A stretch of DNA of 64,000 nucleotides. It comes from Kribbella sp. NBC_00382 (GTDB lineage Bacteria > Actinomycetota > Actinomycetes > Propionibacteriales > Kribbellaceae). Position numbers and translations under genes: made by a program. Within the stretch, counting starts at the first letter, position 1, and each line of letters starts with the position of its first letter. The notes beneath the pieces were generated by a model. It was not told the DNA's origin. It saw only the letters and a program-made list of their open reading frames with translations, and ran no database searches. Location: contig NZ_CP107954.1 in NCBI RefSeq assembly GCF_036067295.1, positions 7,564,001 to 7,628,000 on the forward strand, written 5' to 3'. Below, one piece after another: positions 34,410-43,247 of this stretch.

Positions 34410-35698
34410 CGCTCTTCAGAGGCACGTTCCTCGACACCCCGGACAACCCGTTCACCGGCGGCGCCTTACGCGTCGCCACTGACGCCGCGCTGCTCGTCGA
34501 GGACGGCCTGATCACCGCCCGCGGGTCGTTCCTGGAACTCCGCAACGCCCACCCGGCCGAGCGCGTCGTCGACCTGACCGGCGGCCTGGTGCTGCCCGGC
34601 TTCGTCGACACCCACGTGCACTTCCCGCAGATCCGCGCGGTCGGCGGTATGGGGATGCCGTTGCTCGAATGGCTCGACCGCTACGCGCTGCCCGAGGAAG
34701 CCCGGATGGCCGACGCGACGTATGCGTCCAGCGTGGCCGACGAGTTCGTCCGTGGTCTGGCGGCAGCCGGTACCACGAGCGCGCTGGTCTTCGGCGCGCA
34801 CTTCGCCTCCGCCGTCGACACCCTCTTCACGGCCGCCTCCCGGGTGGGCCTGCGGATCACCAGCGGGCTGGTCGTGAGCGACCGGATCATCCGCGCGGAC
34901 CTGCTCACCACACCGGAACGCGCCTACACGGAGTCCCTCGAGCTGGCTAACCGCTGGCACGGCGTCGGCCGCAACCGGTACGCCGTGACGCCACGGTTCT
35001 CCCTCTCCTGCACGGACGACCTCCTCGCGACCTGCCACACGATCCTCGAGGAGATCCCGGGCGCCCTCTTCACCTCGCACCTCAACGAGAACGAGGCAGA
35101 GATCGCCACAGTGACCGAGCTCTTCGGCGGCAGCGACTACGTCAGTACCTATGACAAGCACGGCCTGGTCGACCGGCGAAGCGTGCTCGCCCACAACGTC
35201 CACCCGACCGACGTCGAGCTCAAGCTGCTCGGCGACAGCGGAGCGACTATCGCACATTGCCCGACGAGCAACGCGGTGCTCGGCAGTGGGCTCTTCCCGC
35301 TCACCCGGCACCTCGAGCACGGCGTCAGGGTCGCGCTCGGTTCGGATGTTGGCGCTGGTACCGGGTTCTCGTTGTTGAAGGAGGGGCTGCAGGCGTACTT
35401 CTGCCAGCAGCTGATGGGCGATCGCGGTCTGGCCCTGAACTCCGCACACTTGTTGCATCTGGCAACGACTGCCGGAGCGGAAGCGCTGGGATTGGACGAC
35501 GTCGGCGAGCTGAGTGTGGGCAAGCGGTTCGATGCTCAGCTGCTGCGGCCGGCCGACGGTTCGCCGCTGGCGATCGGGCTGGAGCATGCCGAGGACTACG
35601 AGGACGCGCTGGCCCGCGCCTTCACGCTCGGTACGCCGGCCGACGTCCGCGCGGTCTGGATCGACGGCCAACTGGTCAATGACGTGGAGGTCGGATGA
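34406..35698 (+). CDS. guaD: Guanine deaminase
   Basis: This 430-aa amidohydrolase converts guanine to xanthine, feeding XDH. Metal and catalytic motifs: PGFVDTHVHFPQIRAVGG, TSHLNENEAEI, LAHNVHPTDVELKLL and ALGSDVGAGTGFSLL. FPQ/R positions and NENE are typical of GuaD and not of cytosine deaminase. Coupled by ATGA on both sides. Confidence 0.93.
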   Translation: MTLFRGTFLDTPDNPFTGGALRVATDAALLVEDGLITARGSFLELRNAHPAERVVDLTGGLVLPGFVDTHVHFPQIRAVGGMGMPLLEWLDRYALPEEARMADATYASSVADEFVRGLAAAGTTSALVFGAHFASAVDTLFTAASRVGLRITSGLVVSDRIIRADLLTTPERAYTESLELANRWHGVGRNRYAVTPRFSLSCTDDLLATCHTILEEIPGALFTSHLNENEAEIATVTELFGGSDYVSTYDKHGLVDRRSVLAHNVHPTDVELKLLGDSGATIAHCPTSNAVLGSGLFPLTRHLEHGVRVALGSDVGAGTGFSLLKEGLQAYFCQQLMGDRGLALNSAHLLHLATTAGAEALGLDDVGELSVGKRFDAQLLRPADGSPLAIGLEHAEDYEDALARAFTLGTPADVRAVWIDGQLVNDVEVG

Positions 35699-36186
35699 AC
35701 CTGCAGGACTTCAACTCCACTCGCGCCGACGAGCTGCGCCCGCTGCTGGCCGCTTGCTGCGACGTCCCGGGCTGGGTCGACACCATCCTCGCCGACCGCC
35801 CGTACGCCGAACTCGCCGCCCTCACCAAGGTCGCGGATGAGGCTGCCCGCGCCCTGACCAACGATGAGGTCGCCCGGGCGCTCGCCGCGCACCCGCGCAT
35901 CGGTGATCGCGCTCAAGGCGGGAGCACCGAAGCAGCCTGGTCCCGCAAGGAACAGTCCGGCGTCGGCGACGACCCGGTGGCGCGGGAGGCCCTCGCGGCC
36001 GGCAACCGGGAGTACGAGCAGCGTTTCAACCGGGTCTTCCTGATCTGCGCCACCGGCCTGTCAGCCACCGAGATGCTCACCGCGCTCCGCCATCGCCTCA
36101 CCAACGACGACACCACCGAGGCAGTCGTAGTCCACGAAGAACTCCGCAAAATAGCCCTCCTCCGCCTAGCAAAGGCGATCACATGA
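35695..36186 (+). CDS. uraD: OHCU decarboxylase (stand-alone)
   Basis: This 163-aa helical enzyme decarboxylates 2-oxo-4-hydroxy-4-carboxy-5-ureidoimidazoline to S-allantoin. The catalytic His66 in LAAHPRIGD, Glu86-Gln87 in SRKEQSGV and NREYEQRFNRVFLICATG are intact. This is therefore the likely functional enzyme, in contrast to the permease-fused copy. Coupled by 4-bp overlaps to guaD and uraH. Confidence 0.94.
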   Translation: MNLQDFNSTRADELRPLLAACCDVPGWVDTILADRPYAELAALTKVADEAARALTNDEVARALAAHPRIGDRAQGGSTEAAWSRKEQSGVGDDPVAREALAAGNREYEQRFNRVFLICATGLSATEMLTALRHRLTNDDTTEAVVVHEELRKIALLRLAKAIT

Positions 36187-36512
36187 GCACCCTCTCCACC
36201 CACGTCCTAGACACAGCGCTTGGAAAGCCGGCCGAAGGTGTCCCGGTCAAGCTGACCCGCCTCAAGCCGGCCGTCCTGACACTCGGCAACGGGACCACCG
36301 ATCACGACGGACGGATCGGCAGCCTGACCGACAAGGAACTGATCGCCGGCACCTACCAACTGACGTTCGACACCGCCGCCTATGCGCGCGCTACCGACCA
36401 AGACACCTTCTTTCCCGAGGTCACCGTGACCTTTCTGATCGGCGACGAGCGGCATTACCACGTTCCGTTGCTGCTCAGCCCGTTCGCCTTTTCCACTTAT
36501 CGAGGGAGCTGA
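36183..36512 (+). CDS. uraH: 5-Hydroxyisourate hydrolase
   Basis: This 109-aa transthyretin-like protein hydrolyses 5-hydroxyisourate to OHCU. It begins STHVLDTALGKPA (catalytic His), has the central arginine/DGR segment TTDHDGRIG, and ends with the family signature SPFAFSTYRGS. Its ATG overlaps the uraD stop, and uricase follows after 4 bp, so the three enzymes of urate to allantoin are adjacent. Confidence 0.95.
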   Translation: MSTLSTHVLDTALGKPAEGVPVKLTRLKPAVLTLGNGTTDHDGRIGSLTDKELIAGTYQLTFDTAAYARATDQDTFFPEVTVTFLIGDERHYHVPLLLSPFAFSTYRGS

Positions 36513-36516
36513 TCCG

Positions 36517-37422
36517 ATGGCGATCCACCTGGGAGCCAATCAGTACGGCAAGGCCGAGAGCCGCGTCGTCCGCATCTACCGCGACACGCCCCGGCACCAG
36601 ATCCGCGACCTCAACGTCTCGTCCGCGTTGCGCGGCCGGTTCGAGAACGCGCACACGACCGGCGACCAGTCCGACGTACTGCCGACCGACAGCCAGAAGA
36701 ACACCGCCTTCGCCTTCGCCAAGGAGAAGGGCGTCGACTCGATCGAGGAGTTCGCGCTCACTCTCGCCGACCACTTCCTGGCGGCCTCGGACGCGGCCGA
36801 CGGCGCCCGGGTCGAGATCGAGGAGTACCCCTGGGAGCGCATCCCAGTCGACGGCGCCGGTCACGACCACTCCTTCGTCCGCAGCGGCGCCGGCATCCGT
36901 ACGACGGTCGTCAACGTCGACGGCCGTGGCGACGACCGCAAAGCACATGTCGTCTCGGGCATCCGCGACCTGACCGTGCTCAAGTCGACCGGCTCGGAGT
37001 TCCACGGCTTCCTCAAGGATAAGTACACGACCCTGAAGGAGACCGACGACCGCATCCTCGCCACGTCGCTGGTCGCCCGCTGGCGGTATGACCACACGGA
37101 CGTCGACTGGGACAAGTCGTACGACGAGATCAAGAGCCTGCTGCTGGAGAAGTTCGCCACGATCCACAGCCTCGCGCTGCAGCAGACCCTGTACGGCATG
37201 GGCGAGGCGGTACTGGAGCGCCACCCGGAGGTCGCGGAGATCAAGTTCTCGGCGCCCAACAAGCACCACTTCCTGGTCGACCTGAGCCCGTTCGAGGTGG
37301 AGAACCCTGGTGAGGTCTTCATCGCGGCGGACCGGCCGTACGGGTTGATCGAGGCGACCGTCGTCCGTGACGACGCGACGGACGCGGGGTCGGCCTGGCA
37401 CGCAGTACCGGGCTTCTGTTGA
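36517..37422 (+). CDS. Urate oxidase (uricase)
   Basis: This 301-aa cofactor-free oxidase has two T-fold domains. Motifs: GANQYGKAESRVVRIYR with the catalytic lysine, VLPTDSQKNTAFAFAK with the catalytic threonine/uricase signature, LKSTGSEFHGFLKDKYTTL, and SAPNKHHFLVDLSPF near the C-terminus. It oxidises urate to 5-hydroxyisourate and H2O2. A TTGA overlap couples it to the next deaminase. Confidence 0.96.
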   Translation: MAIHLGANQYGKAESRVVRIYRDTPRHQIRDLNVSSALRGRFENAHTTGDQSDVLPTDSQKNTAFAFAKEKGVDSIEEFALTLADHFLAASDAADGARVEIEEYPWERIPVDGAGHDHSFVRSGAGIRTTVVNVDGRGDDRKAHVVSGIRDLTVLKSTGSEFHGFLKDKYTTLKETDDRILATSLVARWRYDHTDVDWDKSYDEIKSLLLEKFATIHSLALQQTLYGMGEAVLERHPEVAEIKFSAPNKHHFLVDLSPFEVENPGEVFIAADRPYGLIEATVVRDDATDAGSAWHAVPGFC

Positions 37423-38771
37423 TCGTCATCGACGGCGCGGCCGTGGTCACGCTCGACCGGGAACGGCGCGAGCTGACCACCGGCCACGTCGTTGCTGACG
37501 GCAACCGGATCGTCGCGGTCGGGGCCGGCCCAGCACCGGCGTACGACGGAGCGCGGGTGATCGACGGCCGCGGATGTCTCGTCACGCCCGGCTTCGTCAA
37601 CACCCACCAGCATCTGTACCAATGGGTGACGCGCGGACTGGCGGCCGACGCGACGCTCTTCGGCTGGCTCAACACCCTGTATCCGGTCTGGGCAGGCATC
37701 GACGAGCAGTCGGTCCATGTGGCTGCGCAGGGCGCACTGGCTCAACTGGCGCGCACCGGTTGCACGACGGCGTCGGATCACCACTATGTCTTTCCACGAC
37801 GTGGCGGTGATCTCCTCGAGGCTGAGATCACCGCGGCTGCTGCGGTGGGGCTGCGATTTCATCCGGCCCGCGGCTCGATGGACCTCAGCCAGAAGGACGG
37901 CGGTCTGCCGCCCGATTCCGTTGTCGAGGATCGCGAGGAGATCCTGCTCGCGACCGAGGCCGCGATCGACCGCTGGCATGACCCTTCGCCGGATTCGATG
38001 CTGCAGGTCGTCGTCGCGCCCTGCTCGCCGTTCAGTGTCACCGGCGATCTCATGCGGGAGTCGGCGGAACTCGCCCGGCGCAAAGGTGTCCGGCTGCACA
38101 CGCATCTGGCCGAGACGACGGACGAAGCTGAGTGGTGCGACGAGCGGTTTGGCTGTACGCCGTCGGAGTACGCCGCTGAGCTGGGCTGGACCGGATCCGA
38201 CGTGTGGTTCGCGCACGGCATCCACTTCGACGACGCGGAGATCAAACGCCTTGGCCAGAGCTCGACCGGCGTCGCTCATTGCCCCAGCTCGAACGCTCGT
38301 CTTGGCGCCGGGATCGCCCGCGTCGCCGACCTGCGAGCCGCCGGCTGTCCGGTCGGTCTCGGCGTGGATGGTGCCGCGAGCAACGAAGCGGGCAGCCTGC
38401 TCGAGGAGTTGCGCCACGCGCTGTTGTTCGCCCGCGCTCGTAGTGGGCCGCAGGCTCTCGACGTACGGACAGCTTTGGAGTTGGCGACCCTGGATGGCGC
38501 GCGGATCCTCGGGCGCTCTGACGAGATCGGCTCGCTAGAGGTCGGCAAGTTGGCCGACCTCGCCGTCTGGCGGCTCGACACCCTCGCCCACGCCGGCATC
38601 GCCGACCCCGTGGCGGCGTTGGCCCTGGGCGCTCCCCCACCGCTGGAGCTGCTCCTGGTCAACGGAAAACCCGTCGTCGAGCAGGACACCGTCGTCACCA
38701 TCGACGAACCGACTTTGGCCCGCCAGGTGGCCGACACCCAGCGAGTACTACTGAGGAGCATCAGTGGATGA
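37419..38771 (+). CDS. Amidohydrolase, 8-oxoguanine deaminase-like
   Basis: This 450-aa protein belongs to the ATZ/TRZ/8-oxoguanine deaminase group: PGFVNTHQHLYQWVTRG (first metal histidines), TASDHHYVFPR, LHTHLAETTDEAEW, FAHGIHFDDAEI and LGVDGAASNEAGSLLEE. In purine clusters this type deaminates 8-oxoguanine to urate, which uricase then removes. The start codon is TTG overlapping the uricase TGA (TTGA). An s-triazine-type hydrolase role is possible but unlikely in this context. Confidence 0.85.
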   Translation: MIVIDGAAVVTLDRERRELTTGHVVADGNRIVAVGAGPAPAYDGARVIDGRGCLVTPGFVNTHQHLYQWVTRGLAADATLFGWLNTLYPVWAGIDEQSVHVAAQGALAQLARTGCTTASDHHYVFPRRGGDLLEAEITAAAAVGLRFHPARGSMDLSQKDGGLPPDSVVEDREEILLATEAAIDRWHDPSPDSMLQVVVAPCSPFSVTGDLMRESAELARRKGVRLHTHLAETTDEAEWCDERFGCTPSEYAAELGWTGSDVWFAHGIHFDDAEIKRLGQSSTGVAHCPSSNARLGAGIARVADLRAAGCPVGLGVDGAASNEAGSLLEELRHALLFARARSGPQALDVRTALELATLDGARILGRSDEIGSLEVGKLADLAVWRLDTLAHAGIADPVAALALGAPPPLELLLVNGKPVVEQDTVVTIDEPTLARQVADTQRVLLRSISG

Positions 38772-40014
38772 ACAGCTGTTTGCCGAACTGGATCGGCGAC
38801 TGGCCGATGCCGATGCTGCCCTGACGACGCTCTACCCCGGCGATCGTGGTGTGAGGCAACCGATCCATACCGTCTACGTGCCAGCTGATCGCTTCACTGC
38901 CGGCACCGTCAGCGAGTGGGCAGAGCAGGCTCGGGCAGTACTGCGTGAGCACGGTGGGTCCGTCGCCGAGCTGACCGAAGTACTGGGGTTGCCGGCCGAT
39001 CACGCTGCCGAGGTCTACGACCGCGTACGCGCCAAGCTTGAGCGCGAGCCGATCGAGGACCTGCGGATCGACTTCGAGGACGGCTATGGGGTAAGGCCGG
39101 ACGAGCAGGAGGACGCTGCGGCGGTCGAGGCGGCTCGGGCGTTGGCGGAGCTGGTCAAGGGCGACGCGGCGCCGCCGTACCACGGGCTCCGGATCAAGTC
39201 GCTCGAGGCGCCGAGCCGTCGGCGTGGGGTCCGGACGCTCGATCTGTTCGTCGGCGAGCTGGCTCGCACCGGGACCGTGACGGACGGCTTCGTGATCACC
39301 CTGGCGAAGGTCACGTCGCTCGATCAGATCTCGGCGATGATGCTGGTGCTCGGGGCCGTCGAGCAGTCGCACGGGCTGGCTTCAGGTTCGCTGAAGTTCG
39401 AGATCCAGGTGGAGACGCCGCAGGCGATTCTCGGGTCGAACGGTATGACGCCGCTGCCCATGATGATCAGGGCCGGCGGGGGGCGGGTCACTGGTCTGCA
39501 CTACGGCACCTACGACTATTCGGCCTCGTTGGGGGTCGCAGCGGCGTACCAGAGCATGGAGCATCCGGTCGCCGACCATGCGAAGGACGTCATGCAGTTG
39601 GCTGCGGCAGGTACCGGCGTCTTCGTGTGTGACGGCTCTACCAATGTGCTGCCCATTGGTCAGCGCGAGCAGGTGCATGCCGCCTGGCGTCTCCACCAGC
39701 GTCTGGTTCGCCGGTCGCTGGAACGCGGTATCTACCAGGGCTGGGACATGCATCCGGCACAACTGCCGAGTCGGTACATCGCGACGTACCTGTTCTATCG
39801 GGAAGGTCTGGCGACTGCTTCCGCTCGGCTCCGGGCTTACGTCGAAGGCGGCAATTCCGGCTACTTGGACGAGCCCGCGACTGCCGCCGCGCTGGCTGGC
39901 TTTGTACTGCGTGGCCTGGAGTGCGGTGCCCTCGACACCACCGAGCTCGACAAGCTGATCGGGGTCGACACCGCCGGCCTGGCGAGACTCGCCCGCCGCC
40001 CACTCCGCTCCTGA
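38764..40014 (+). CDS. DUF6986/CitE-like aldolase-family protein of unknown reaction
   Basis: This 416-aa protein has features of the HpcH/HpaI and citrate-lyase-beta TIM barrel: LRIDFEDGYGVRPDEQEDAA (acidic metal residues), RIKSLEAPSRRRG, KFEIQVETPQAI (metal Glu) and HYGTYDYSASLGVAA. Members of this class cleave or form C-C bonds with glyoxylate or acetyl-CoA. It is the last gene of the urate operon (8-bp overlap with the deaminase) and recurs with purine catabolism genes in actinobacteria. A role in using glyoxylate is plausible but not proven. Confidence 0.7.
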   Translation: MDEQLFAELDRRLADADAALTTLYPGDRGVRQPIHTVYVPADRFTAGTVSEWAEQARAVLREHGGSVAELTEVLGLPADHAAEVYDRVRAKLEREPIEDLRIDFEDGYGVRPDEQEDAAAVEAARALAELVKGDAAPPYHGLRIKSLEAPSRRRGVRTLDLFVGELARTGTVTDGFVITLAKVTSLDQISAMMLVLGAVEQSHGLASGSLKFEIQVETPQAILGSNGMTPLPMMIRAGGGRVTGLHYGTYDYSASLGVAAAYQSMEHPVADHAKDVMQLAAAGTGVFVCDGSTNVLPIGQREQVHAAWRLHQRLVRRSLERGIYQGWDMHPAQLPSRYIATYLFYREGLATASARLRAYVEGGNSGYLDEPATAAALAGFVLRGLECGALDTTELDKLIGVDTAGLARLARRPLRS

Positions 40015-40017
40015 GTT

Positions 40018-40071
40018 CCTCGGTACTTCCGGCATCTGTGGTTAAACTTCCATAATCCGGAAGTACCGAGG
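40018..40071. promoter_or_regulatory. 15-bp inverted repeat and inner TTCC-N7-GGAA site before the IclR regulator gene
   Basis: CCTCGGTACTTCCGG (40018-40032) and its exact complement (40057-40071) enclose a 24-bp AT-rich spacer. Inside, ACTTCC-ATAATCC-GGAAGT (40046-40064) has the same TTCC-N7-GGAA form as the hyi operator. The right arm reaches the GAGGAG ribosome site, so a bound repressor or the hairpin itself could block expression. It may also end the upstream operon. No T-run follows, so a simple intrinsic terminator is less likely. Confidence 0.55.
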
Positions 40072-40085
40072 AGAGTGGAGCCGCC

Positions 40086-40907
40086 GTGGCGGACAAGCAG
40101 AGCGGAACCTCCGCGGCGGAACCGGCAGGATCGGGCGGGACGCAGCCGGAGGGCGCGGGAAGCAAGGGTCGCTCGGGGAGCGTGCAGTCGATCGAGCGTG
40201 CCTTCGCCCTGCTCGAGATGATGGCCGACGCCGGTGGGATGGTGCCGCTGTCCCAGCTCGCCACCACCTCCGGACTCCCGCTGCCCACGATCCACCGCCT
40301 GGTCCGCACTTTGGTGGACCTCGGCTATGTCCGCCAGGAGCCGTCCCGCCAGTACGTCCTCGGGCCGCGGCTGATCCGTCTCGGCGAGGCGTCGTCGCAC
40401 ATGCTCAGCATCTGGGCCCGACCGCATCTGGCCGAACTGGTCGACCAGGTGGGTGAATCGGCCAACATGGCGATGCTCGACGGCGACCAGATCGTGTACC
40501 TCGCTCAGGTACAGTCCCGCCACTCGATGCGCATGTTCACCGAGGTCGGCCGTCGGGTCCTCCCCCACTGCACGGCCGTCGGCAAGGCGATCCTCGCCAA
40601 GCTGCCAGAGCCAGAGGTCCGCGACCTCCTCCACCGCACCGGCATGCCCCAACACACCGCGACCACCATCACCAACCCGGACGAGTTCATCGCCCAACTC
40701 CACAAGGCCGAAACTGACGGCTACGCACTGGACGAAGGCGAACAGGAGCAAGGAGTCCGCTGCGTCGCAGTACCAGTCCCCGACGCCCCCTCCCGCCTAG
40801 CCCTCTCAATCTCCGGCCCAGCAGGCCGAATGACCGAAGACCTCCTCCACCACGCAGTCCCGTTGCTAACCCAAGCCGCCAAGGCCTTGTCCGACGACCT
40901 CCGGTAA
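40086..40907 (+). CDS. allR: IclR-family regulator, AllR-like
   Basis: This 273-aa protein has a 35-residue disordered N-terminus, an IclR winged helix (SVQSIERAFALLEMMADAGGM, then LPLPTIHRLVRTLVDLGYV across the recognition helix) and an effector domain (about residues 115-270; VGESANMAMLDGDQIVYLAQV, GRRVLPHCTAVGKAIL). AllR-type regulators repress allantoin and glyoxylate genes and respond to glyoxylate or allantoin. Its place at the end of the purine locus and the operator shared with hyi support this name. The GTG start follows GAGGAGAGTGGAG. Confidence 0.85.
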   Translation: MADKQSGTSAAEPAGSGGTQPEGAGSKGRSGSVQSIERAFALLEMMADAGGMVPLSQLATTSGLPLPTIHRLVRTLVDLGYVRQEPSRQYVLGPRLIRLGEASSHMLSIWARPHLAELVDQVGESANMAMLDGDQIVYLAQVQSRHSMRMFTEVGRRVLPHCTAVGKAILAKLPEPEVRDLLHRTGMPQHTATTITNPDEFIAQLHKAETDGYALDEGEQEQGVRCVAVPVPDAPSRLALSISGPAGRMTEDLLHHAVPLLTQAAKALSDDLR

Positions 40908-41054
40908 TACCCCACGCTGCTGCGGGAACCAGTCAGGCGGAGCGCCGAGGAGTTCGGCTGCTCGGGTGGTGCGCCGACCCGGGTAGCTCGGGTGCTCCGT
41001 CGTCGACTGGCGTTCCCCATCCGGCGTTCCGCCCGCCGCGTCAGAGCAGGCAGC

Positions 41055-42797
41055 TCAGAACGGTGGTTGTTCGTCTTGGCTGACAGCGGGTGCTGGTGGG
41101 GGTTTGCGGATCGGGCCGGGCGTTGCGGGTGGGGTGGTGTAGCGGTGACCGGTGGGGGTGGTGAGTGTGGTCGAGCCGTCGGGGTTGTTGGTGGCAACCC
41201 AACCCCAGGCGGGAGTGTCCTTGATGATGTGGTGCAGTTCGCAGTAGTTGCGCAGGTCGGCCAGCCGGGTGATCCCGGTCCGAGCAAACGGGGTGCCGTG
41301 GTCGCGATCGCATTCGCGGGCGGCTCGGTTGCAGTTCACCCAGTCGCAGGTGGGATGTGCCGCGAGCAAGGTCTCCGAGACGAGCATCCCCGGGTCGTGT
41401 CGCGTGGTCGAAGCCTCGAGCACGGTCCCGTTGACCGGATCGGTCAAGATGCGCCGCCAGGTGGCATCGGCGGCGATACGGCGTGCCATCTCGGCTGGTA
41501 TCGGGCCGTAGCCGGTCAGCTCGCAGGGTTCGTCGCCCATGCCGAGCAGCGTGGTGATGGGAGTGAGGACTTCGATGTGAGGTCGGCGTCGATGCTGGTC
41601 GGGCAGTCGCCGCCCGAGCCAGTCGAGTCCGTTCCACAGCATGAAGTCGAAGAGGTCCGCGACCACGTCGGCCCGCCGCTGATCGGCCGTTCGACGAGGA
41701 ACCGGCTGCTGACCGACCGTAGCGGGATCGGGTGGCCGCTGGTCCGCGGGCGAGCCAGCCGCAGTCCCATCATCTGTCGCACCGCGCTGGGTGGTACTGG
41801 ATGCGCTGGAGCTAGTGGTTGTGTCGGAGCTAGTGGTTGTGTCGGAGTTGCTGGTGCGTCGCTTGGCAAGGTCGGCCATCGCCTGGATGACGATCCACAT
41901 CTGCTGGATCTTGTCGGCACTGTCGACGACCCACAGACCCGCCATGCCATCATCCAAGGGAACGACCCGGACCTCACGCTTCTCCTTGGCCTCCCGGTGC
42001 CGGTCGGCTGCGTTCTTGGCGTTGTACTTGGCGACCTGACGGTTCAACGACCGCTGCAGGTTGGCGTGCGACTGGATCGGTGCCCGCTTCAGCACCGCAT
42101 TCTCGACGGCACGGGTCTTCGCATCATCCAACTGCTCGGTCGCCTTGCTGATCGATATCGCCTTCGACAGGCTGATCGCACCGCAACGCAACGCGGAATG
42201 CGTGTTGGACAGGACGCTGGTCAGACGCAGCGCGGTGCCGACATGCTTGCTCACTGTCTGCGGCGACAGCTTCAGTGCGCAGGCGATCTCCGCCTCCCAC
42301 GAACGTTCCGGATCCACCGGACGACCATGGAGGTCGACCTCGCCTGAGTCTGGCAGTTCGGCAGCCTGGGCTTTGCGCTGGCGGTAGAACGCGGCCATCG
42401 CCGCGACCCGGATCGATTCACTCCACGCGGTCTGTCGCGCGGACGCCTTCATCAGTTCGATCAAAGCGATCGGAGACAGCGACTGTGGGCGAACCTGCGC
42501 CAGCGCGGCAGCCAGCTCGGCGCCGGGCGGGAGGAACACCCAGGCAGGCGCGTTCTCTGCCAGTAGACGCCGCTCGGCCTCGTCCTGCTCGATGCCGGCC
42601 CACTGCTCCCACTCAAGTGCATCGACCGCCGACAGTGGCGGGAGCTCGTCGTAGTAGTCCGCCTCATCGAGAAACCTCGGCCCAGCAGGACCAGCCGGGT
42701 CCTCAGGCGCACAGATCACCCCGGACTCGAGCAGCAGGTCGAGCTCGTCGGCGAACGACTGCCCGCCGTACTCTCGATCGACCACGCCGCTCTTCAT
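41055..42797 (-). CDS. DUF222 and HNH-nuclease domain protein (13E12-type repeat family)
   Basis: This 580-aa protein has the DUF222 helical region (about residues 100-330) and a C-terminal HNH site (CDWVNCNRAARECDRDHGTPF, then LRNYCELHHIIKD with the paired histidines). The two are joined by a Ser/Thr-rich linker with a direct repeat (SDTTTS twice). Many actinobacterial genomes have multiple copies, often mobile or hypervariable; function is unknown beyond likely DNA cleavage. It is convergent with the IclR gene (147-bp gap with no feature I can support). Confidence 0.85.
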   Translation of the reverse strand: MKSGVVDREYGGQSFADELDLLLESGVICAPEDPAGPAGPRFLDEADYYDELPPLSAVDALEWEQWAGIEQDEAERRLLAENAPAWVFLPPGAELAAALAQVRPQSLSPIALIELMKASARQTAWSESIRVAAMAAFYRQRKAQAAELPDSGEVDLHGRPVDPERSWEAEIACALKLSPQTVSKHVGTALRLTSVLSNTHSALRCGAISLSKAISISKATEQLDDAKTRAVENAVLKRAPIQSHANLQRSLNRQVAKYNAKNAADRHREAKEKREVRVVPLDDGMAGLWVVDSADKIQQMWIVIQAMADLAKRRTSNSDTTTSSDTTTSSSASSTTQRGATDDGTAAGSPADQRPPDPATVGQQPVPRRTADQRRADVVADLFDFMLWNGLDWLGRRLPDQHRRRPHIEVLTPITTLLGMGDEPCELTGYGPIPAEMARRIAADATWRRILTDPVNGTVLEASTTRHDPGMLVSETLLAAHPTCDWVNCNRAARECDRDHGTPFARTGITRLADLRNYCELHHIIKDTPAWGWVATNNPDGSTTLTTPTGHRYTTPPATPGPIRKPPPAPAVSQDEQPPF

Positions 42798-42849
42798 GCG
42801 GCCACATTAGAACAACTGTTCGAATGAAGTCAAAACATCACGGCCCGCG

Positions 42850-42945
42850 AGTGTGATGTCTCAAGACACGGGTGATGGTTCTGGATCAGGACATCGGTGA
42901 CATTTGATGTGTCAGGACATCGGTGACGGTTCAGGGGTCTTGGCG
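42850..42945. repeat. Decayed IS ends: repeated CATCGGTGAC motif
   Basis: TCAGGACATCGGTGAC occurs at about 42886 and again at about 42912, with a diverged third form (TCAAGACACGGGTGAT) before them. Inverted relatives occur at about 44485-44530. These look like terminal repeats of one IS type, piled up. The 42798-43247 stretch otherwise holds only a transposase remnant and no intact gene. Confidence 0.55.
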
Positions 42946-43065
42946 TGGGCCGCGAGGGTGGCCGTTGTCGACGTAGGTCACTCCGGGCGCGGGTCTGGTG
43001 TGCTCGATGAGGATCTCGCCTTCGAGGTCGGCGACGGTGATGACGAGGACCTGTTGCTGGTCAGC
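42931..43065 (-). pseudogene. C-terminal remnant of an IS-type transposase
   Basis: On the minus strand the last ~40 codons are open and read VLVITVADLEGEILIEHT, then RPAPGVTYVDNGHPRGPRQDP and a TGA at 42931-42933. The EILIEHTRPAPGVTYV stretch resembles the C-terminus of a group of actinobacterial IS transposases (IS481-like). The upstream part is lost or frameshifted. It is oriented like the phosphotransferase gene that now occupies the space where the rest of a transposase would be. Confidence 0.6.
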
Positions 43066-43247
43066 TTTAGGTGACGGTGCCGTCGGGCAGGTCTGTGGGC
43101 ATTGGTGCCCGGGTGGGTCGGGACCGGCCGGCGGATCAGATCACGGGTGGGACGGTCTTCGCGGTGGTCTCTCAGGCGGCCACGGGGCGACGATCTAGCC
43201 GCGACCGGCAGCTGTGCCCTCTGCGCTGTTCGGACCCCGCTGGGCCG

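Noticed and set aside
40018..40071. Simple intrinsic terminator after the DUF6986 gene
   Set aside because: The 24-bp AT-rich spacer, the lack of a T-run and the nested TTCC-N7-GGAA site favour an operator reading, though a terminating effect is not excluded.
43071..43247. Short plus-strand frame (VGRDRPADQITGGTVFAVV) as a gene
   Set aside because: It lies in a decayed IS region, lacks a start with ribosome site and has no recognisable family.
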